Below are positions 46,098-59,189 of a DNA stretch of 64,000 nt, one piece after another. Each line of letters starts with the position of its first letter. Position 1 is the stretch's first letter. The notes beneath the pieces are model-generated. The model was not told where the DNA came from and made no database searches. It saw nothing but the letters and a program-made list of their open reading frames with translations. The DNA is from Sorghum bicolor (lineage: Eukaryota; Streptophyta; Magnoliopsida; Poales; Poaceae): assembly GCF_000003195.3 (NCBI RefSeq), contig NC_012871.2:52604843-52668842 (forward strand), read 5' to 3'. Made by a program: the position numbers and the translations under genes.

Positions 46098-46619
46098 CAG
46101 TTATCAACGTTCAACCCTCTCTTTAGTCGATCCAATAGACTAGCCACCTCTCCTTTCTTGGATCAACCCCACAAGCAGACTCTGTCTCGTAAAAATTTAG
46201 GGTCAACACATGTCCCTCAATTTTAGAATAAAATTGATTTTATTCTAAAGTTATCAATTATCCGAATCCAAATCATGACCGACAAGGACACATTGATTAC
46301 TCCATTAACTATTCTGCTACTCTCTGCTTGCCGGTCTTAAAATCTAGGGATTTCCTCTAGTGTCATCAAACAAAATTTGAACCCTAGATGATCCACATAC
46401 CTCGGCGTGATTCAATACCTCTTGAGCAAACCCAAAATTTGACGACTCCTCGATCCCGTGGCGTCAATCGACAACATCCTCGAGGTGATTTCTTCTTTTC
46501 GCCTCCTCTGATTTCCTTGTTCTTTCAATATTTTCTCACTTATTCTTAATCTTTAGAATCTCTAGAACTAGATCTTTATTCCCCTCGAAGATAACTAGCA
46601 TATGATCTTTCTAGGCCCC

Positions 46620-47993
46620 ATGGGCAATCCAGACCCAAGCAGGGTAATCATTGCAAAGACCAAGAGAATCCCTTCCAAGAACTCCTCCATGAACCCAAAT
46701 CTTTGGGATAAGAAATCTTCTATAAGGAATTGGCCATCAATCATCCTGGGCTAGAGAAACTGGCTGATTAAAGTAGCAGCCCAGAAGAGAGTAGGTTGGG
46801 TGACTCGTAATTTGGATCACTGCATCTCTCTGTCCCTTTCTGACATCAAGAAGAATGAGCCCATGCTCAAGGTTGCCTGTTTTTCTGGTCCATCACTTAT
46901 AATGCATTCTTCTTTAGCCAAGGCCCTATGTATCCTACTTTAGCTGATATCCATATGTTGACCGGTCTCAACATCACAGGACAAATCAATCCTTTCAACC
47001 TGTTAGTGAAGCCTTCTGAAAAACTAGAAAGTGTAAGATCTGGAGGCTGGTCTAACTATATCAACATTTTCAGAACTGACAATAAGACTGTAACTGTAAA
47101 GGAGCATACAACTTTTCTCAACATGTGGTTAGACAGGTATGTTTTCTGTGGGCAAGCATGTGCTCCAACATCTAATTATCACACCCTCACAGAGAAAATA
47201 GCAGCTAACTTTTTGAAGTTCCACTTGGCAAACTCCTCCTTGGAGCTTTGTACAATCTTTTGAACAAAGTCTCCCAATGTCTGATGAAGAATGAAGTTGT
47301 TCTAACAATTATAGGTCCCTGGTGGTTGCTGCAACCATGGCTCAACCTTCATCTCCACAAATTGGTGATTCCAGAGTTAACAAATCTTTCTTTCCTCTCT
47401 TTGGAATACCTAGACGAACAAGAAGACCAATTGCCTAGGGACAAAAAGTTTCGTTGATGCATGTCTTTTGGTGAAGGAGCATGGGCAATCACTATAAATG
47501 GATTGACTGCTTACTTCTTCAAGCTCTTCTACAGAGACTTCCCAAAGGTAGTACTAGATGGTTTGTATATTCAGACATCCTAGAATTTGAACTTCTAATA
47601 TTCTTTAGGTTCCAAACCATTTATAGTGATGTTGAAGAACTGAAGATTCTAAGCCATCTGGTGAGACCAAGTTTGCTGCTAGTTGAGATTAGGCATGGTA
47701 GGGAAAAGCCTCCAACATCTTATGAATTCTACTTCCCCTCAATAGTAGCCAGACAAATAGGTTTTGGTCAGCTACCCCCAGTCTTATTCTTTGCTGATAA
47801 GCTAAAACCAAGGGAGGTAGTGACGACCTCATTAGAATTTGACAAATTCTTCAATTTGAGAAAGCTGCATTGCCAGAAGCCATCAGTGGATGGGATTGTA
47901 TTCCCGTTACCTCTTCAGCCTACAATCACTAGTGGCAGGAGTGGAGCCAACACATATTTAGTGAAGCAACATCTGTTTACTGCTTCTTCCTAG
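46620..47993 (+). pseudogene. Plant mobile domain (PMD, MAIN/MAIL-like) pseudogene
   Basis: The ATG at 46620 opens MGNPDPSRVI; a TAG at 46752 ends that frame after 44 codons, at a position fitting a lost Trp codon. After frameshifts the main block (46928-47263) reads MYPTLADIHMLTGLNITGQI and HTTFLNMWLDRYVFCGQACA, the diagnostic plant mobile domain. The end block (47481-47993) has PKGSTRWFVYSDILEF and ARQIGFGQLPPVLFFADKLK. PMD proteins occur both as cellular genes and inside transposons. This one sits next to CACTA debris and is probably transposon-borne, but no element ends were found. Confidence 0.75.
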
Positions 47994-48245
47994 ATTCAGA
48001 CTTCCAAGGAGATCCTGAGGTACACATTCGTATCTTTCTGAACTTTCAAATTTATACTTCATGATATACTTATATCATTATTTTTACAAGATCTTACCGC
48101 TCTAACTCCTCCACTAGTGAATTATGACACATGGTGTCCTAATCCAAGATTAGGCTAGGATGCACCTCCTTTGAAGGCCCTGTGTATCTTGTCTTGTGAA
48201 TATGTAGGTGTTGTGGGTGTGTTGTATAACATGTATCTTATCTTG

Positions 48246-49315
48246 TGTTGAATATAAATGGGCTTTTAGCCCATAATTATATTTGATGATTAATTCAAGG
48301 GCCCATAATAAATGCTATAATGAAAACGGTTTAGTACCGTATTGATGATTGATCATGTGTTAACTCAACTTAAATAGGTGGCCTTTGATAGCTCCTATGG
48401 AGAAGTTGAGGAAGGGAAAAGGGGTGCCACACGCGCGCACGCCACCGCCGCTGAGCCATGCCGTGGCGTGGCGAGGCGTGTCGTGTCGTGTCTTGTCTTG
48501 TCGAGGTCGTGACGTGACACACGAGATCAAGTCAAGACGTAACCTGACATGGCACACGTGTGGTGAATAAGGAAAGGGAGGAAACCAGGGTAGATCTGAC
48601 TGTTGTGCAATTAATGGCAATTAATTGCTAATTGATTAACTCGTTAATGGTAATTAATTGTGATTGATTGCCATTAACCAGACGTTTCCTCCTGATGCCT
48701 ATATATTCCATACACGAGTCACCTTCCTTTCCTGCGAGACACAATCAGCAATCATTCATTCCAGTCGAATTGCTCTCTGTTCATCCCCGTCCCGAACCTC
48801 TGCGCGCACAGAGATCGGGAGAGCAGGCCTCCGGAACCCAACGCCTTGCATCGAGACACATGCTCGGGTGTGCGGGCAATCAAGTTTTTGGAGAGCGTCT
48901 TCCGCGACTGCTCACCGACGAGATCATCTTCTTCCACTCTGGCGGATCGAGATCGTCTTCTTCCTGGTGGACGTTCGGGACTGCGACTACTTTGTCTTCT
49001 TCCTGGTGGACGTTCGCGGAACTGCACTGTGAACATCTTCCAGCATCGACTAAGGTCCACTACTTCAGGCAACACACTAGGTCGACTAGTGTGAATGGAG
49101 CCGCCGGTGCCTTCGGTACTGGTTCCTCCTCAGGGTACAATCTTAAACGATTGTTTTTCGTTTTCAGTATGTCTGCTGTAGTTGCAGTAATATTTGCAAT
49201 GTTTATCTCTAATCTGAGTAGTGATAAAATTGCACACGTGCACATATATGCCACCATAATATTATGTGTAATTTTCTGGATTCAATCAAATATTAAAATA
49301 TCTAATTTTCTAACA
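48246..49315 (+). repeat. Copia-style LTR (solo or fragment)
   Basis: About 1070 bp with TGTTGAATATAAATGG at the start and TTTTCTAACA at the end, the TG...CA style of grass copia LTRs. It contains a TATA-like CCTATATATTCC at about 48700 and a repeated TCTTCTTCCTGGTGGACGTT (near 48957 and 48991). No primer site or coding region follows. A 5-bp target duplication was not found; instead a 31-bp imperfect direct repeat (48195-48225 and 49320-49351) flanks it. Confidence 0.55.
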
Positions 49316-49351
49316 ATATTGTGAATGTGTAGGTGTTGATGAGTGTGTTGT

Positions 49352-50130
49352 GTTGGACAACTTGGGAATCTGTAGATAATTTTTTTATAGGCTAGTCAAC
49401 CTCCCTAGCCATCTAGATCCTTTCACTTGTGCTTGCTCTAATTAAGCCTTGAAAAATAAAAGACTATCATCCACAAAACAGAGGTAGACCTCCGACGCTC
49501 GTTTGCACACTCTTAGAGTCTAGTGGTGGTAATAATATTGGCAATGTCTAGTACTACTCTACAACCTGATGAACACATGGTCCTCTAACTCCTCTTGCCC
49601 AACGCATGGAGGAGAGAGGGGGGAGGGTGCAAGCGCCCCCCAATTTCGTCTCCACTATCCTCTGCAAGACAAAAATGATCAAAATGCAGCCTAGTCCCCA
49701 TATGGGCAACCTGCTGACCCGTCCAATACTACATGAACTTCATCATCACCGATTTGTAATCCAATTTTATCGTTGGGTTTTCTCGCTATTTTGTGAAAGT
49801 GGCCGGTGATTACCATGGTTATTGGCACCAGTTTGAAAATGGCGATGATGATACATCATAACTGTCAGCCCACCATACAATCCGGCAATGATATCTTCTC
49901 CTCATCACTGGCCTGGATTAGGCTTTGACGGTCATGATGATCTCTTCATCACCATCGACCGGGTACGCTCCAGCGGTGATGATATATCTAATCGATGGTC
50001 TAGTGTGCATATGATCTAACTATGATAAAGAGCACATCACTGTCATTCTGGCCTGTCAGGCTCATCTCGTCAGGGACTTTTTTATATTTTAACCTCTTTT
50101 TAAAAAATATTTTCATATTAATCCTCTCAA
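49352..50130. other. Intergenic DNA, nothing recognised
   Basis: No supported gene, RNA or element. Confidence 0.5.
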
Positions 50131-50139
50131 AAAATATAA

Positions 50140-50335
50140 TACATTCCATATCTCTTTTGGTCGCGCCAATCCCGCAAGCGCGACCAAATAACATAGTCAC
50201 GCCACATGCGTTGGTGCGACAAGATACGACACATTCGACGGCGTTTTTGACATAGAAAAGCTTGTCGCGCCACATGCGTTGGCGTGACAGTATAGTCTTA
50301 TCGCGCCACCGGGAATGGCGTGACAAGACCAAACT
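50140..50335. repeat. GC-rich inverted/direct repeat cluster, MULE-like
   Basis: GCGCCACATGCGTTGG or a near copy occurs twice (about 50205 and 50262) with further CGCGCCA/TGGCGTGACA variants in both orientations. Such blocks are common in grass Mutator-like element termini. No target duplication was identified; class is inference. Confidence 0.35.
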
Positions 50336-50499
50336 TTTAAAAATCATAACTCTTTGATACTACGTCAGATGAAGATGATTTTTATATGAAAATTGTAGAT
50401 CTCGATGAGATCTATAACTTTTTAGTTTTTAGCACTACTACAGAATGAGGCATTGGTCGATGCCCAAAATGGCCAAAAACCTCGGTCTTTTTGCGGCCT

Positions 50500-50735
50500 G
50501 GGGTTAAAGGCCCCTTTAACACCGGTTCTTAACACGAACTGGTGCTAAAGGGTCAGCCCAACGGCTACTGACAGGTGCTGTCGGGGCAGGGACCCGTTAG
50601 CACCGGTTCGTGTTACCAACCGATGCTAAAGGGTCCTCTTTAGCACCGGCCAGTGCCACGGGCCGAGGCAAAGCCTTTAGCACCGGTTTGGCACAAAAAC
50701 CGGTGCAACCGGTGCTAAAGCTCCGGTTTATAGGC
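50500..50735. repeat. CACTA left subterminal repeats
   Basis: Repeated CACCGGTT and GCTAAAGG motifs in both orientations (for example TTTAACACCGGTTC, GTTAGCACCGGTTC, CCTTTAGCACCGGTTTGG). They mirror the right end at 59190-59405. Such arrays bind the accessory transposase protein in known CACTA elements; here the role is inferred. Confidence 0.75.
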
Positions 50736-51288
50736 CCGCTTTCTCCTCCCCTCTGCCCATTTGAAACCGAGAGTACCATTGTTTTGTTCTTGGAGCTTCT
50801 TTTTCCTTGTTCTTCATTTGTTCTTTATCTCCGACGTCCATCGTTGATATTCTTCGACTTCGTCATCGTTTCTTCGTGCTTGGAGGTGACTAACTTTAGT
50901 ATTTCTTGTCTTTTTCATGTTGTTTTTGGCTTGTGATGTTCCCATTATTTTTTAGCTCAAATCCACTTTGTTATTTTGAATCATTCACATGAATTAGTAT
51001 CCATATATATATATATCATATTTCATGGTTGACCTAGTATTAATGTAGTTTGCAATAATGAATTATATTATCTTTTTATGATCTTAGAAACTAGGATAGT
51101 TCAAATTAATTGGCTTGTTAATATTACTTGATTTATTTTTATTACTACATAATGTCCATTTTATAATTTAGAAGATTTGTTGAAGTAACTAGAGAAATAA
51201 AGGATATTATTAGGTTCTTCTTTAATCATATATGTTTACTAGTAAATGTGGAATTTATAATTGTTTAAAAATTGAGTATGGATAGTAG

Positions 51289-51806
51289 ATGGCAACCGTG
51301 ACCGGGTCTTCGGTCTCTCAACGGGTTCAAAAGCGATACCGGCCGGAACTCCCTCTCATTACTTGTGGCAAGTGTGGGCAGAAGATTGTGATGGAGTACA
51401 AAGTGTCGAAAGATTGTGACCCTTTGTATATTCTACAAGTGTCTGGATCGTAATGTGAGTTATTTCCAGACATTTGCTTATATATGTGCTTATTTTTTTA
51501 AATGATATTAATTAAACTTTTGATTCTCTCTTTTAATTTCAGTGGGACGGTACCGACCGATGTACAAGTTGGTACTGGGAGGAAGAATACATTGAACACA
51601 TTAAGAAATCTTTTGCACAGGTGGTTGAGGCTGAAGGTGGTGAGGCAATGAGCCGACGAAAGGAGTTCAATGATGTTGATCAAGCGAATGATCTATCTAT
51701 TATAGTTGGGATCGGACGCGAACTAATTATGTTGCTTAAGTGCATTTTAGTTTTGGTTTTTTTAGTGCTAGTTGCGATTGTATTTGTTGTAGCCAAGCTT
51801 TCTTGA
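51289..51806 (+). pseudogene. GRF-type zinc finger protein with C-terminal membrane helix, carried in the CACTA element
   Basis: Two exons: 51289-51454 and 51543-51806, joined by a GT/AG intron. Exon 1 starts MATVTGSSVSQRVQKRY and has CGKCGQKIV. Its end (FYKCLDRN) is in a frame one base off, so a small indel has broken it. Exon 2 begins WDGTDRCTSWYWEEEYIEH. Together the Cys pair, the FYKC and the RCTSWYWE segments match the GRF zinc finger pattern of nucleic-acid-binding proteins. The C-terminus has a hydrophobic segment of about 25 residues (MLLKCILVLVFLVLVAIVF) consistent with one membrane helix. It lies upstream of the transposase on the same strand. Confidence 0.65.
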
Positions 51807-51901
51807 ATTAATCAACTATGTATCTTAGACATGTTGTGTAATAAGATGAGAAACTATATGTGTGCATGGATTTCATAATATATATGTTATATTTAATGCA
51901 G

Positions 51902-54511
51902 ATGGTAACACGTAATTGGATGTATAATGCCGATCGGCGCTCCGAAGAGTTCATTAATGGCGTGCACTATTTCTTAAGTGTGGCCGAGACAAATAAGAGG
52001 GATGGTTTCATGTGCTGTCCATGTGTCGTGAGCAAGAATTTGATGGAATATTCTAACTCAAGAACTCTTCATTCGCACTTATTAAAGTCTGGTTTCGTAC
52101 CAAACTATATTTGTTGGACCAAGTATGGAGAAAGCGGGATTATAATGGATGAAGGTGAAGAAGAAGAAGATGAATTGGACCATGCCAATATTATTGCTCA
52201 GTACGGTGGCTTCAATGATGTTGCAATGGGGGGAGATAATGAAGAAGAGGTAGCGGCAGTCCGTGATGCACAAAGAGAATGTGAAAGTGATAAAGAGAAA
52301 GCTAAGTTCGAGCGCATGCTAGAGGACCACAGGAAATCGCTATATCCGACCGCTGAAGAGGGGCAAAAAAAAGCTGGGTACCACACTGGAATTGCTGCAA
52401 TGGAAGGCAAAGAATGGTACATCTGACAAGGCATTTAGGCAGTTATTGAAGATCATAAAAAAGATGCTTCCAAAAAGCAACGAATTGCCCACCACTACGT
52501 ATGAAGCAAAACAGGTTGTCTGCCCTTTGGGATTAGAAATCCAGAAGATACACACATGTCCTAATGACTGCATCCTCTACTGTGGGGAGGAATATGAGAA
52601 TTTGGATACATGTCCAGTATGTAAGGGATCACGGTATAAGATTAGACGAGATGATCCTGACAATGTTGAGGGTGAAGAACGTCATAGGAAGAAAATTCCT
52701 GCCAAGGTTATGTGGTATGCTCCTATAATACCACGATTAAAACGTTTGTTCAGAAATAAGGACAATGCAAAGTTGTTGCGGTGGCATAAAGAAGACCGTA
52801 AGATAGAAAATATGCTGAGACACCCTGCCGATGGATCCCAGTGGAGAGCGATAGACTGAGAATTCTCAGATTTTGTAGATGATGCTAGAAACTTGCGGTT
52901 CGCCTTAAGTACAGATGGTATGAATCCTTTCGGTGAGCAGTTACTCTATGTATCTACAACCTTCCTCCATGGCTATGCATGAAGCGGAAGTTTATTATGA
53001 TGCCGGTGCTTATCCAAGGACCGAAGCAACCTGGCAATGACATAGATGTCTACCTGAGGCCATTAGTTGAGGAACTTCAACTTTTATGGAGCAAACCAAG
53101 AGTTCGCATGTGGGATTAGTACAAACAAGAGCACTTTGACCTGCGAGCATTGCTGTTTGTAACAATCAATGATTGGCCAGCTCTGAGTAATCTTTCAGGC
53201 CAGTCAAACAAGGGATATAATGCATGCACACATTGTTATGAAGACCTTGACTGTGTACTTTTGAAAAAATGTCGAAAGGTCGTGTACCTTGGCCACCGTT
53301 GGTTTCTTCCTGTGAACCACCCAGTACGAAAGAAAGGCAAGGCAGACCACCGGACCAAACCTCTCAATCGAACCGGAGATGATGTACTCGAAATGGTCAA
53401 GGATATAAAAGTGGTATTTGGAAAGGGACGAGGCAGCGAATCTATTCCCAAGGATGCTAAGGGACACGTACCCATGTGGAAGAAGAAATCCATATTTTGG
53501 GAGCTACCTTACTGGAATGTCCTAGAGGTCCGCAATGCGATCGACGTGATGCATCTGACAAAGAATCTTTGTGTGAACTTGCTCAGATTCATGGGTGTCT
53601 ACAGGAAGTCTAAGGATTCTCTTGAAACACGACAAGACTTGCAGCGCATGAAAGAACGAGACAACCTGCATCCAGAAAAGACAGATGATGGACGTCATTA
53701 CTTAAGCCCTGCTAGCTACACTCTGAGCAAAGAAGAGAAGGAAAGCATGTTTGAATGTCTTAGTAGCATCAAGGTCCCATCTGGATTCTCCTCCAATATC
53801 AAGGGAATAATTAATGTGCCAGAGAAGAAATTCCTGAACTTGAAGTCCCATGACTGTCACGTTCTAATGACGCAATTGCTGCCGGTGGTTTTAAGAGGAA
53901 TTTTACCTCCACACGTACGTCTAGCCACCGTAAAGCTATGTGCATTCCTCAATGCAATTTCTCAGAAGGCAATCAATCCAGAGCAACTAGCTACTCTGCA
54001 GAATGATGTCGTTCAATGTCTCATCAGCTTTGAGTTGGTGTTCCCTCCATCCTTCTTCGATATCATGACACACCTCCTAGTTCATCTGATCAAAGAGATT
54101 CGTATTCTCGGTCCTGTGTTCCTACACAACATGTTCCCCTTCGAGAAATTCATGGGTGTCCTAAAGAAATATGTCCATAGTCGTTCCCGGCCAGAAGGAA
54201 GCATTGCCAAGGGCTACGGAATAGAGGAGGTCATAGAGTTCTGTGTTGACTTTATTCCAGACCTTGACCCAATTGGCATTCCTGAATCTCGACACGAGGG
54301 CAGACTCAGCGGAAAGGGAACACTTAGGAAGAAAACATATATTGGTACGGGAGACGATTACTTCAATAAAGCACACTACACAGTTCTCCAGAACTCCTCA
54401 TTGGTGGAACCATATGTTCAGGTACACAAAGATTTCCTACTATCCCAGTGGCCCGGGAAGAATGAAGCTTGGATAATGCATCACAAAGATTTCCATTTGG
54501 ATAATTTTTAG
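51902..54511 (+). pseudogene. TNP2-type CACTA transposase, broken
   Basis: The DDE-type transposase of CACTA elements. It starts at ATG 51902, directly after an acceptor-like GCAG. Domains in order: transposase-associated domain (WMYNADRRSEEFINGVHYFL; CCPCVVSKN), acidic linker, TNP2 core (CPLGLEIQKIHTCPNDCILY; LSTDGMNPFGEQ; EVRNAIDVMHLTKNLCVN), and a DUF4218-like domain (LPPHVRLATVKLCAFLNAIS; LVFPPSFFDIMTHLLVHLIK; RSRPEGSIAKGY). Breaks: a frameshift near the A-run at 52366-52373, TGA at 52857-52859 in the middle of the core, a small deletion with frame change near 52945-52985, and TAG near 53117. From 53150 the frame is open to 54511. Confidence 0.87.
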
Positions 54512-55261
54512 CCAATCCTAATCACATTTCTATAAAATCCAAGATGGGTTTTGGTCAAACTTGGTCAAATGACAAACTAAATTACTTAAAATGAAAACAT
54601 TTTGAACACCAAGTTGTTAGATATCACCAAGATCTAAACTTTCTATATACATAATTTTTCCATTTGAGAAAGTTTAAGTTAACAATACCCACCAAATCTT
54701 GAATTTCACACAAACTATATGAAACTATATGTGTCAATTGTGGATTTACAACTACACCTTCCCAAAACTTTGTCAAATGCAAAAATGGTCTATATATGAA
54801 ATGTAGATTTTGATGAGTGGAACAATATTGGTACTCATGACTTTTCCATTCGAGACCATCTAGGGTTCCGAAACCGCTGCGTGGCTATGAATTCTTTGAA
54901 AATTTAAAATTCAGTGGTTCAAACTTTTCCAAATGAAAAGTTGACCATTAGAAAAAATGTAGAACTTGTTGAGTGTAACAAACTTTGTATTCATGAATTT
55001 TCCATTTGGGACAATCTAGGGTTCGGTCAAAGGGTGTTTTTGTAACAACCAATGCTTTGACTTTGGTCAAACTTGATCAAATGGCCCATTTGATGACTTC
55101 AAATGAAAAAATTTTGAATACAAAGTTGTTAGAGATCATCAAGATCTACATTTTATATATTTTCCATTTTTCCATTTGGATAATTAATGCATCTTACATT
55201 AGGTTTTAGACTTACTTGGTTATTAATTTAGTATTTTTGTTTCTATATCTACGTGTAGCCT
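54512..55261 (+). other. Non-coding interval between the two CACTA genes
   Basis: A/T-rich, intron-like DNA with diverged repeats of TTGGTCAAACTTGGTCAAAT and CAAGTTGTTAGAGATC-like segments. No supported coding sequence. Confidence 0.55.
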
Positions 55262-58200
55262 TCTGGATCGACCTCTATGGGGAGAAGCGTACCTCCATGA
55301 GGGACAAAGAAGTCATTGGAGGGCTGCTATGTAATCTCTGAGTTTGAGATAGCCACACGCAGACCACTTGGTGAACATGCAAATAAATATGTTAGTCACT
55401 GTGGATATCTTGTGAGAGATCAAATACCGATCAGTGCTCATGAATGGAGAGAGAAGCGAGGTGCTCCTGAGATCAGTTTTGTCTCTGATCATGACAAGGA
55501 GTTAGTTTGGAAAGCTGTCATAGACGTTTTCACCTTCGACACCAACGATGAAGAGTTGAAGGTGCGAATTTATGACTGGACTATGAAGAAGATGGCGGTA
55601 CTGTTCCAGAATTGGAAGAAATCTTTGTACAATAAATTTGTCAAGAAAAACAAGACTCCAAATTTCAACCTCAAGCAATATGTAAAGCTGAGGGCCTTCT
55701 GGGATGACTTCGTGCAGTACAAAACATGAGAAGAGGACGAGGAATGAGCCATTAGAAACAAAGAGAATGCAAGTAAAAAGACATACCACCATCATATGGG
55801 ATCAGGTGGTTATAAGAGTGTTGTTCCCAGGTGGGACCGAATGGAACAGGAGATGCTTGCTAGGGGGTCACACCCGAGACAATAGCAAAGAATTGGAGCG
55901 AGCGCTCCAAGCATTGGTTCTACGGTCATGGGGGAAGCGTGGACCCAGACACCGGGGCGCTAGTTTGGGGCCAAGAAATCTCTAGAGCAGCAGAGAGACT
56001 AGTCCGTGCATGAGAGGCGGTTCAGTCTGGTGAGTTCAGGCCTAATAGGGAGAAGGATGAACTCACCTATGCGCTTGAAAATCCTGAGCACGGTGGGCGT
56101 ACGAGAGGCTATGGGGCAGTTCCGTGGCTGCAATCATTCCAAGCTGATCAAGATACCTACAGAAGCCGCTTGAGAAAGAAGGATGAGGAGGCAGAGCGGA
56201 TCCACCGGCTGGAAGCTTTTGTTCTGCAGTCAGAAGAGCGCGAGAAAGCTCGTGAAGAATGGATGCAGGCGGAGATTCAAAGGCAAGTGCAAGCAGCACT
56301 TAGTCAAATGACAAAAGGGCAAGGTACATCATAGCCTGAGGTCAATGTTAGCCCCTCAGGCCAGTTGAAAAGCAGCTGCGCATCCACGGAAGTACCAACC
56401 ATTCAGGATGACACAAAGCTACACTTCCCCGTGGATGATGTCACAGAGGATTTTACTACCTGTGAGCTACATGTACCAGATGGGAATGCAACAAAAAAGG
56501 TGGCTATCGCTGTTGTCAACCCTATCGACCGAACGAGAACTCCAAGAATCCATAATCGACGAGTACCTGGTGGATATGCTAGCATCTTGGTTGATAGGGT
56601 TGAGAAAGGTTGTGGCAATGTGCTTCTAGAAATAGAAGGGGGAGACGGAGAGAAGACCTTAGGTGAAGCTGAGAAGACGTTTATTTGTTGGCGCAAGCGC
56701 TTCATAATTATTCCTCACCATAAGTTTGTGCGTGATATTACTTCTTATATTATTTATTATGTATTGAATTTCAAAAATGTTTGCTCACAAAACTTGTAAT
56801 TGTTTTCTATGCAGGGACTCCTCCAACCTAATTCCAGTTCTCTCCCCAGCGCATCATAGTGCTGCGGGCGGTGACAATGCTGGATCTCCTCCAACACCTG
56901 CGGCGGCCACACCGACCCCACCACCGCCTCCTCCACGGTCTCCATCTCCTCCACCGAGGTCTCCGACTCCTCCACCGCGTTCTCCAACACCAAAAAGATC
57001 GGCCCCACCACCTCCACTACCTGCACTGCCCTCTCCAAAGAGTACACGGTCGGTCCCCTCGCCTCCAAAGCGAGGTAGTCAGAAGCGGTCCGTCCAAGAA
57101 CGACTGAAGTCATCGGTCCCACCTCCAAAGAAGGCTGCCTCAGCAAAGAGAGCTAAGACACTAGAAAAATTACCTTATGAAAAGAGTGAAGAGGAGGTAA
57201 TTGCTGCATCCAAAGCTGAGGTGAAACAATTTTTTGATAAATTGAAGGAGGATAGAAAAAAGCGGCTAAACCCAGAAAAGTCATACTTTTATGTAAAGCC
57301 ATCGGAACTGAGGAAGAAGGTGGCGGACCAGCAAAAGAAGCAACGAGAAGCTCAGAAAAAGCCAGCAATTTTGGACTATGAGCGGTCTCTGGTCAAGTCT
57401 TCACAGCCTAGAAAGAGAGTAGGAAAGGGGGTCCCACAGCTCGGAGAAGTATCAAAACTAGTGCCCCCTTTGATTGTGCCAAATCAATACGGCTCAAATG
57501 AAGACTTCATGCCAAAGAAATCCTTAGCGTTGTCTGAGCTAGACTCACTTGAGCGTTACTTTGGACAGAGCGGTTTAAATATGGAAGAAATTGCCGCCAT
57601 TATTGGATGCCAAACATTTGAAAAAGCTGAGGTAGTTGATCAATGGAGGGTAAGATATGAACCGGGCAGGAGTCTATTCGACCCTCAGCGTTTACATGAG
57701 CTCGGCACACAAATGTTTGCAATAAACAAATGGTGCATTGAGGCGTCTAAAAGGGGAGAGAATTGGATTTCTATTCGTATTAGACAACATCACTACTTCC
57801 GTGGAGATGACCTCATATACGTGTAGTTCGAAGAATTGCACCAATTATGTCACCTCGACGCTCTCGACAAATCTCTTGTCAGCTGCTTTTGTCTGTAAGT
57901 ATTTTTTCTTTTTATTATACTTCTAACTTCTTTAATTACATGTATATAATACTTACACACTTAGGATTTGTATGTATATATGCAGGCACCAAATGAGAGA
58001 GCTCAGAATCAGAAATGACAATAGTATTGGGTTCGTTGACCCTTATATTGTTTTCAAGGCTCCGCAGGCAGTGTGGACAGCAGCTCATGAGATAGAAGTC
58101 TGCACCAATCTTATGAGGTTCTTTGTGAACCAAAAAGAAAAACAAAAAATACTCTTCCCCTTCAACTTCAAGTGAGTTATATATGTGTATGTAAACAGCT

Positions 58201-58918
58201 TTCACTGGATACTCATGGTCATTGAAATTCCCAAGAACCGGTTGATAATCTTTGACTCAATGAGAAAACCACAAGAAAATTATCAACAAATGGTAAACAA
58301 TATTCAAAGGTACGTAATGTCGATCTCAGCTAGAATAATATCATAATATGACTCTGTAATTATTAGTTCACGATCCACAATGGCAGTGTATAGGGTTTAG
58401 AAAATATTTATTGACCGTGAACATTTCAGTGGATGTAAAGCGCCGCTTAACATAATTCATCCACAAGTAAATTTTACTAGCTAGCAAACTTTCGTCAACT
58501 TTTAGCCTTCTTATTGTCGTGGTCGTGAATATTATATATATATATCATACAGTGGTGTTTTAGACAAGAAGGGGGAAACAATCTATGTGCATATTACGTG
58601 TGCAAATTCATGATGACACAAGTCAATCAAACACCCATAGAGACGCTCAGAGTACGTTACATGTCTCTTTTTATTATCTCCTAAATTATATTGAATAATT
58701 TAGATAACTAATACCTTTTTTATTTATTTCAAATTAAAGACGGGATGGTTGAGGGAAAAGGTCATACAAAAAGACCGAATCAAAGCTATCCAAGAGACGA
58801 TAGCAGCATTTCTCCGCGAGCAAGTGATCAATCCAAACGGCGAGTTTCACTTCAACGGCAATGAAACTCTTATTCCAAACAACGATGATCATTTGTATCG
58901 TTTGTAGACATTGAGATG
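55262..58918 (+). pseudogene. CACTA second gene (ORF2) with Pro-rich region and Ulp1-like cysteine protease domain
   Basis: Multi-exon accessory gene. Exon region 55262-55729: ISEFEIATRRPLGEHANKYV and MAVLFQNWKKSLYNKF. Region 55730-56335: charged, helical (AIQRQVQAALSQM-like tail), with frame changes. 56365-56700: CELHVPDGNATKKVAIAVVN and VPGGYASILVDRVEKG, a domain common in grass CACTA ORFs (DUF8039-like, from memory). 56815-57826: a PPPPPPRSPSPPPRSPTPPP-type Pro-rich tract, then Lys-rich helices. Exons at about 57985-58172 and 58190-58312, then 58560-58918, form a C48/Ulp1-like domain: His in FHWILMVI, Asp in LIIFDSMRKP, Cys in LCAYYVCKFM. It ends at TAG near 58906. Known relatives cut SUMO-like tags; the substrate here is unknown. 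Confidence 0.72.
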
Positions 58919-59189
58919 TATATATGTGTTACGAATTTTGTACATACAAAACTATATATATATATATAAAGCTTTTTACATATCTATTTAATTTTTGATG
59001 TGGCCTATTCATTTTATTATAGGCAAAGCTTAATTATTAAGGTAAGCCTATAATTTTCATTTATATATGCTTAATATGCATGTAATATAAATATATTATT
59101 GTATCAGCAAAAAACATGTATTGAAAAACCTATTATTATTATATAAAAACAATAAACAGAACCGAAGAAGTGAACCAAAAAAAAAGAAA

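Noticed and set aside
48668..49324. 218-codon ORF ending in hydrophobic segments
   Set aside because: It lies inside a copia-style LTR, overlaps a second long frame, and the hydrophobic part comes from A/T-rich U5 sequence.
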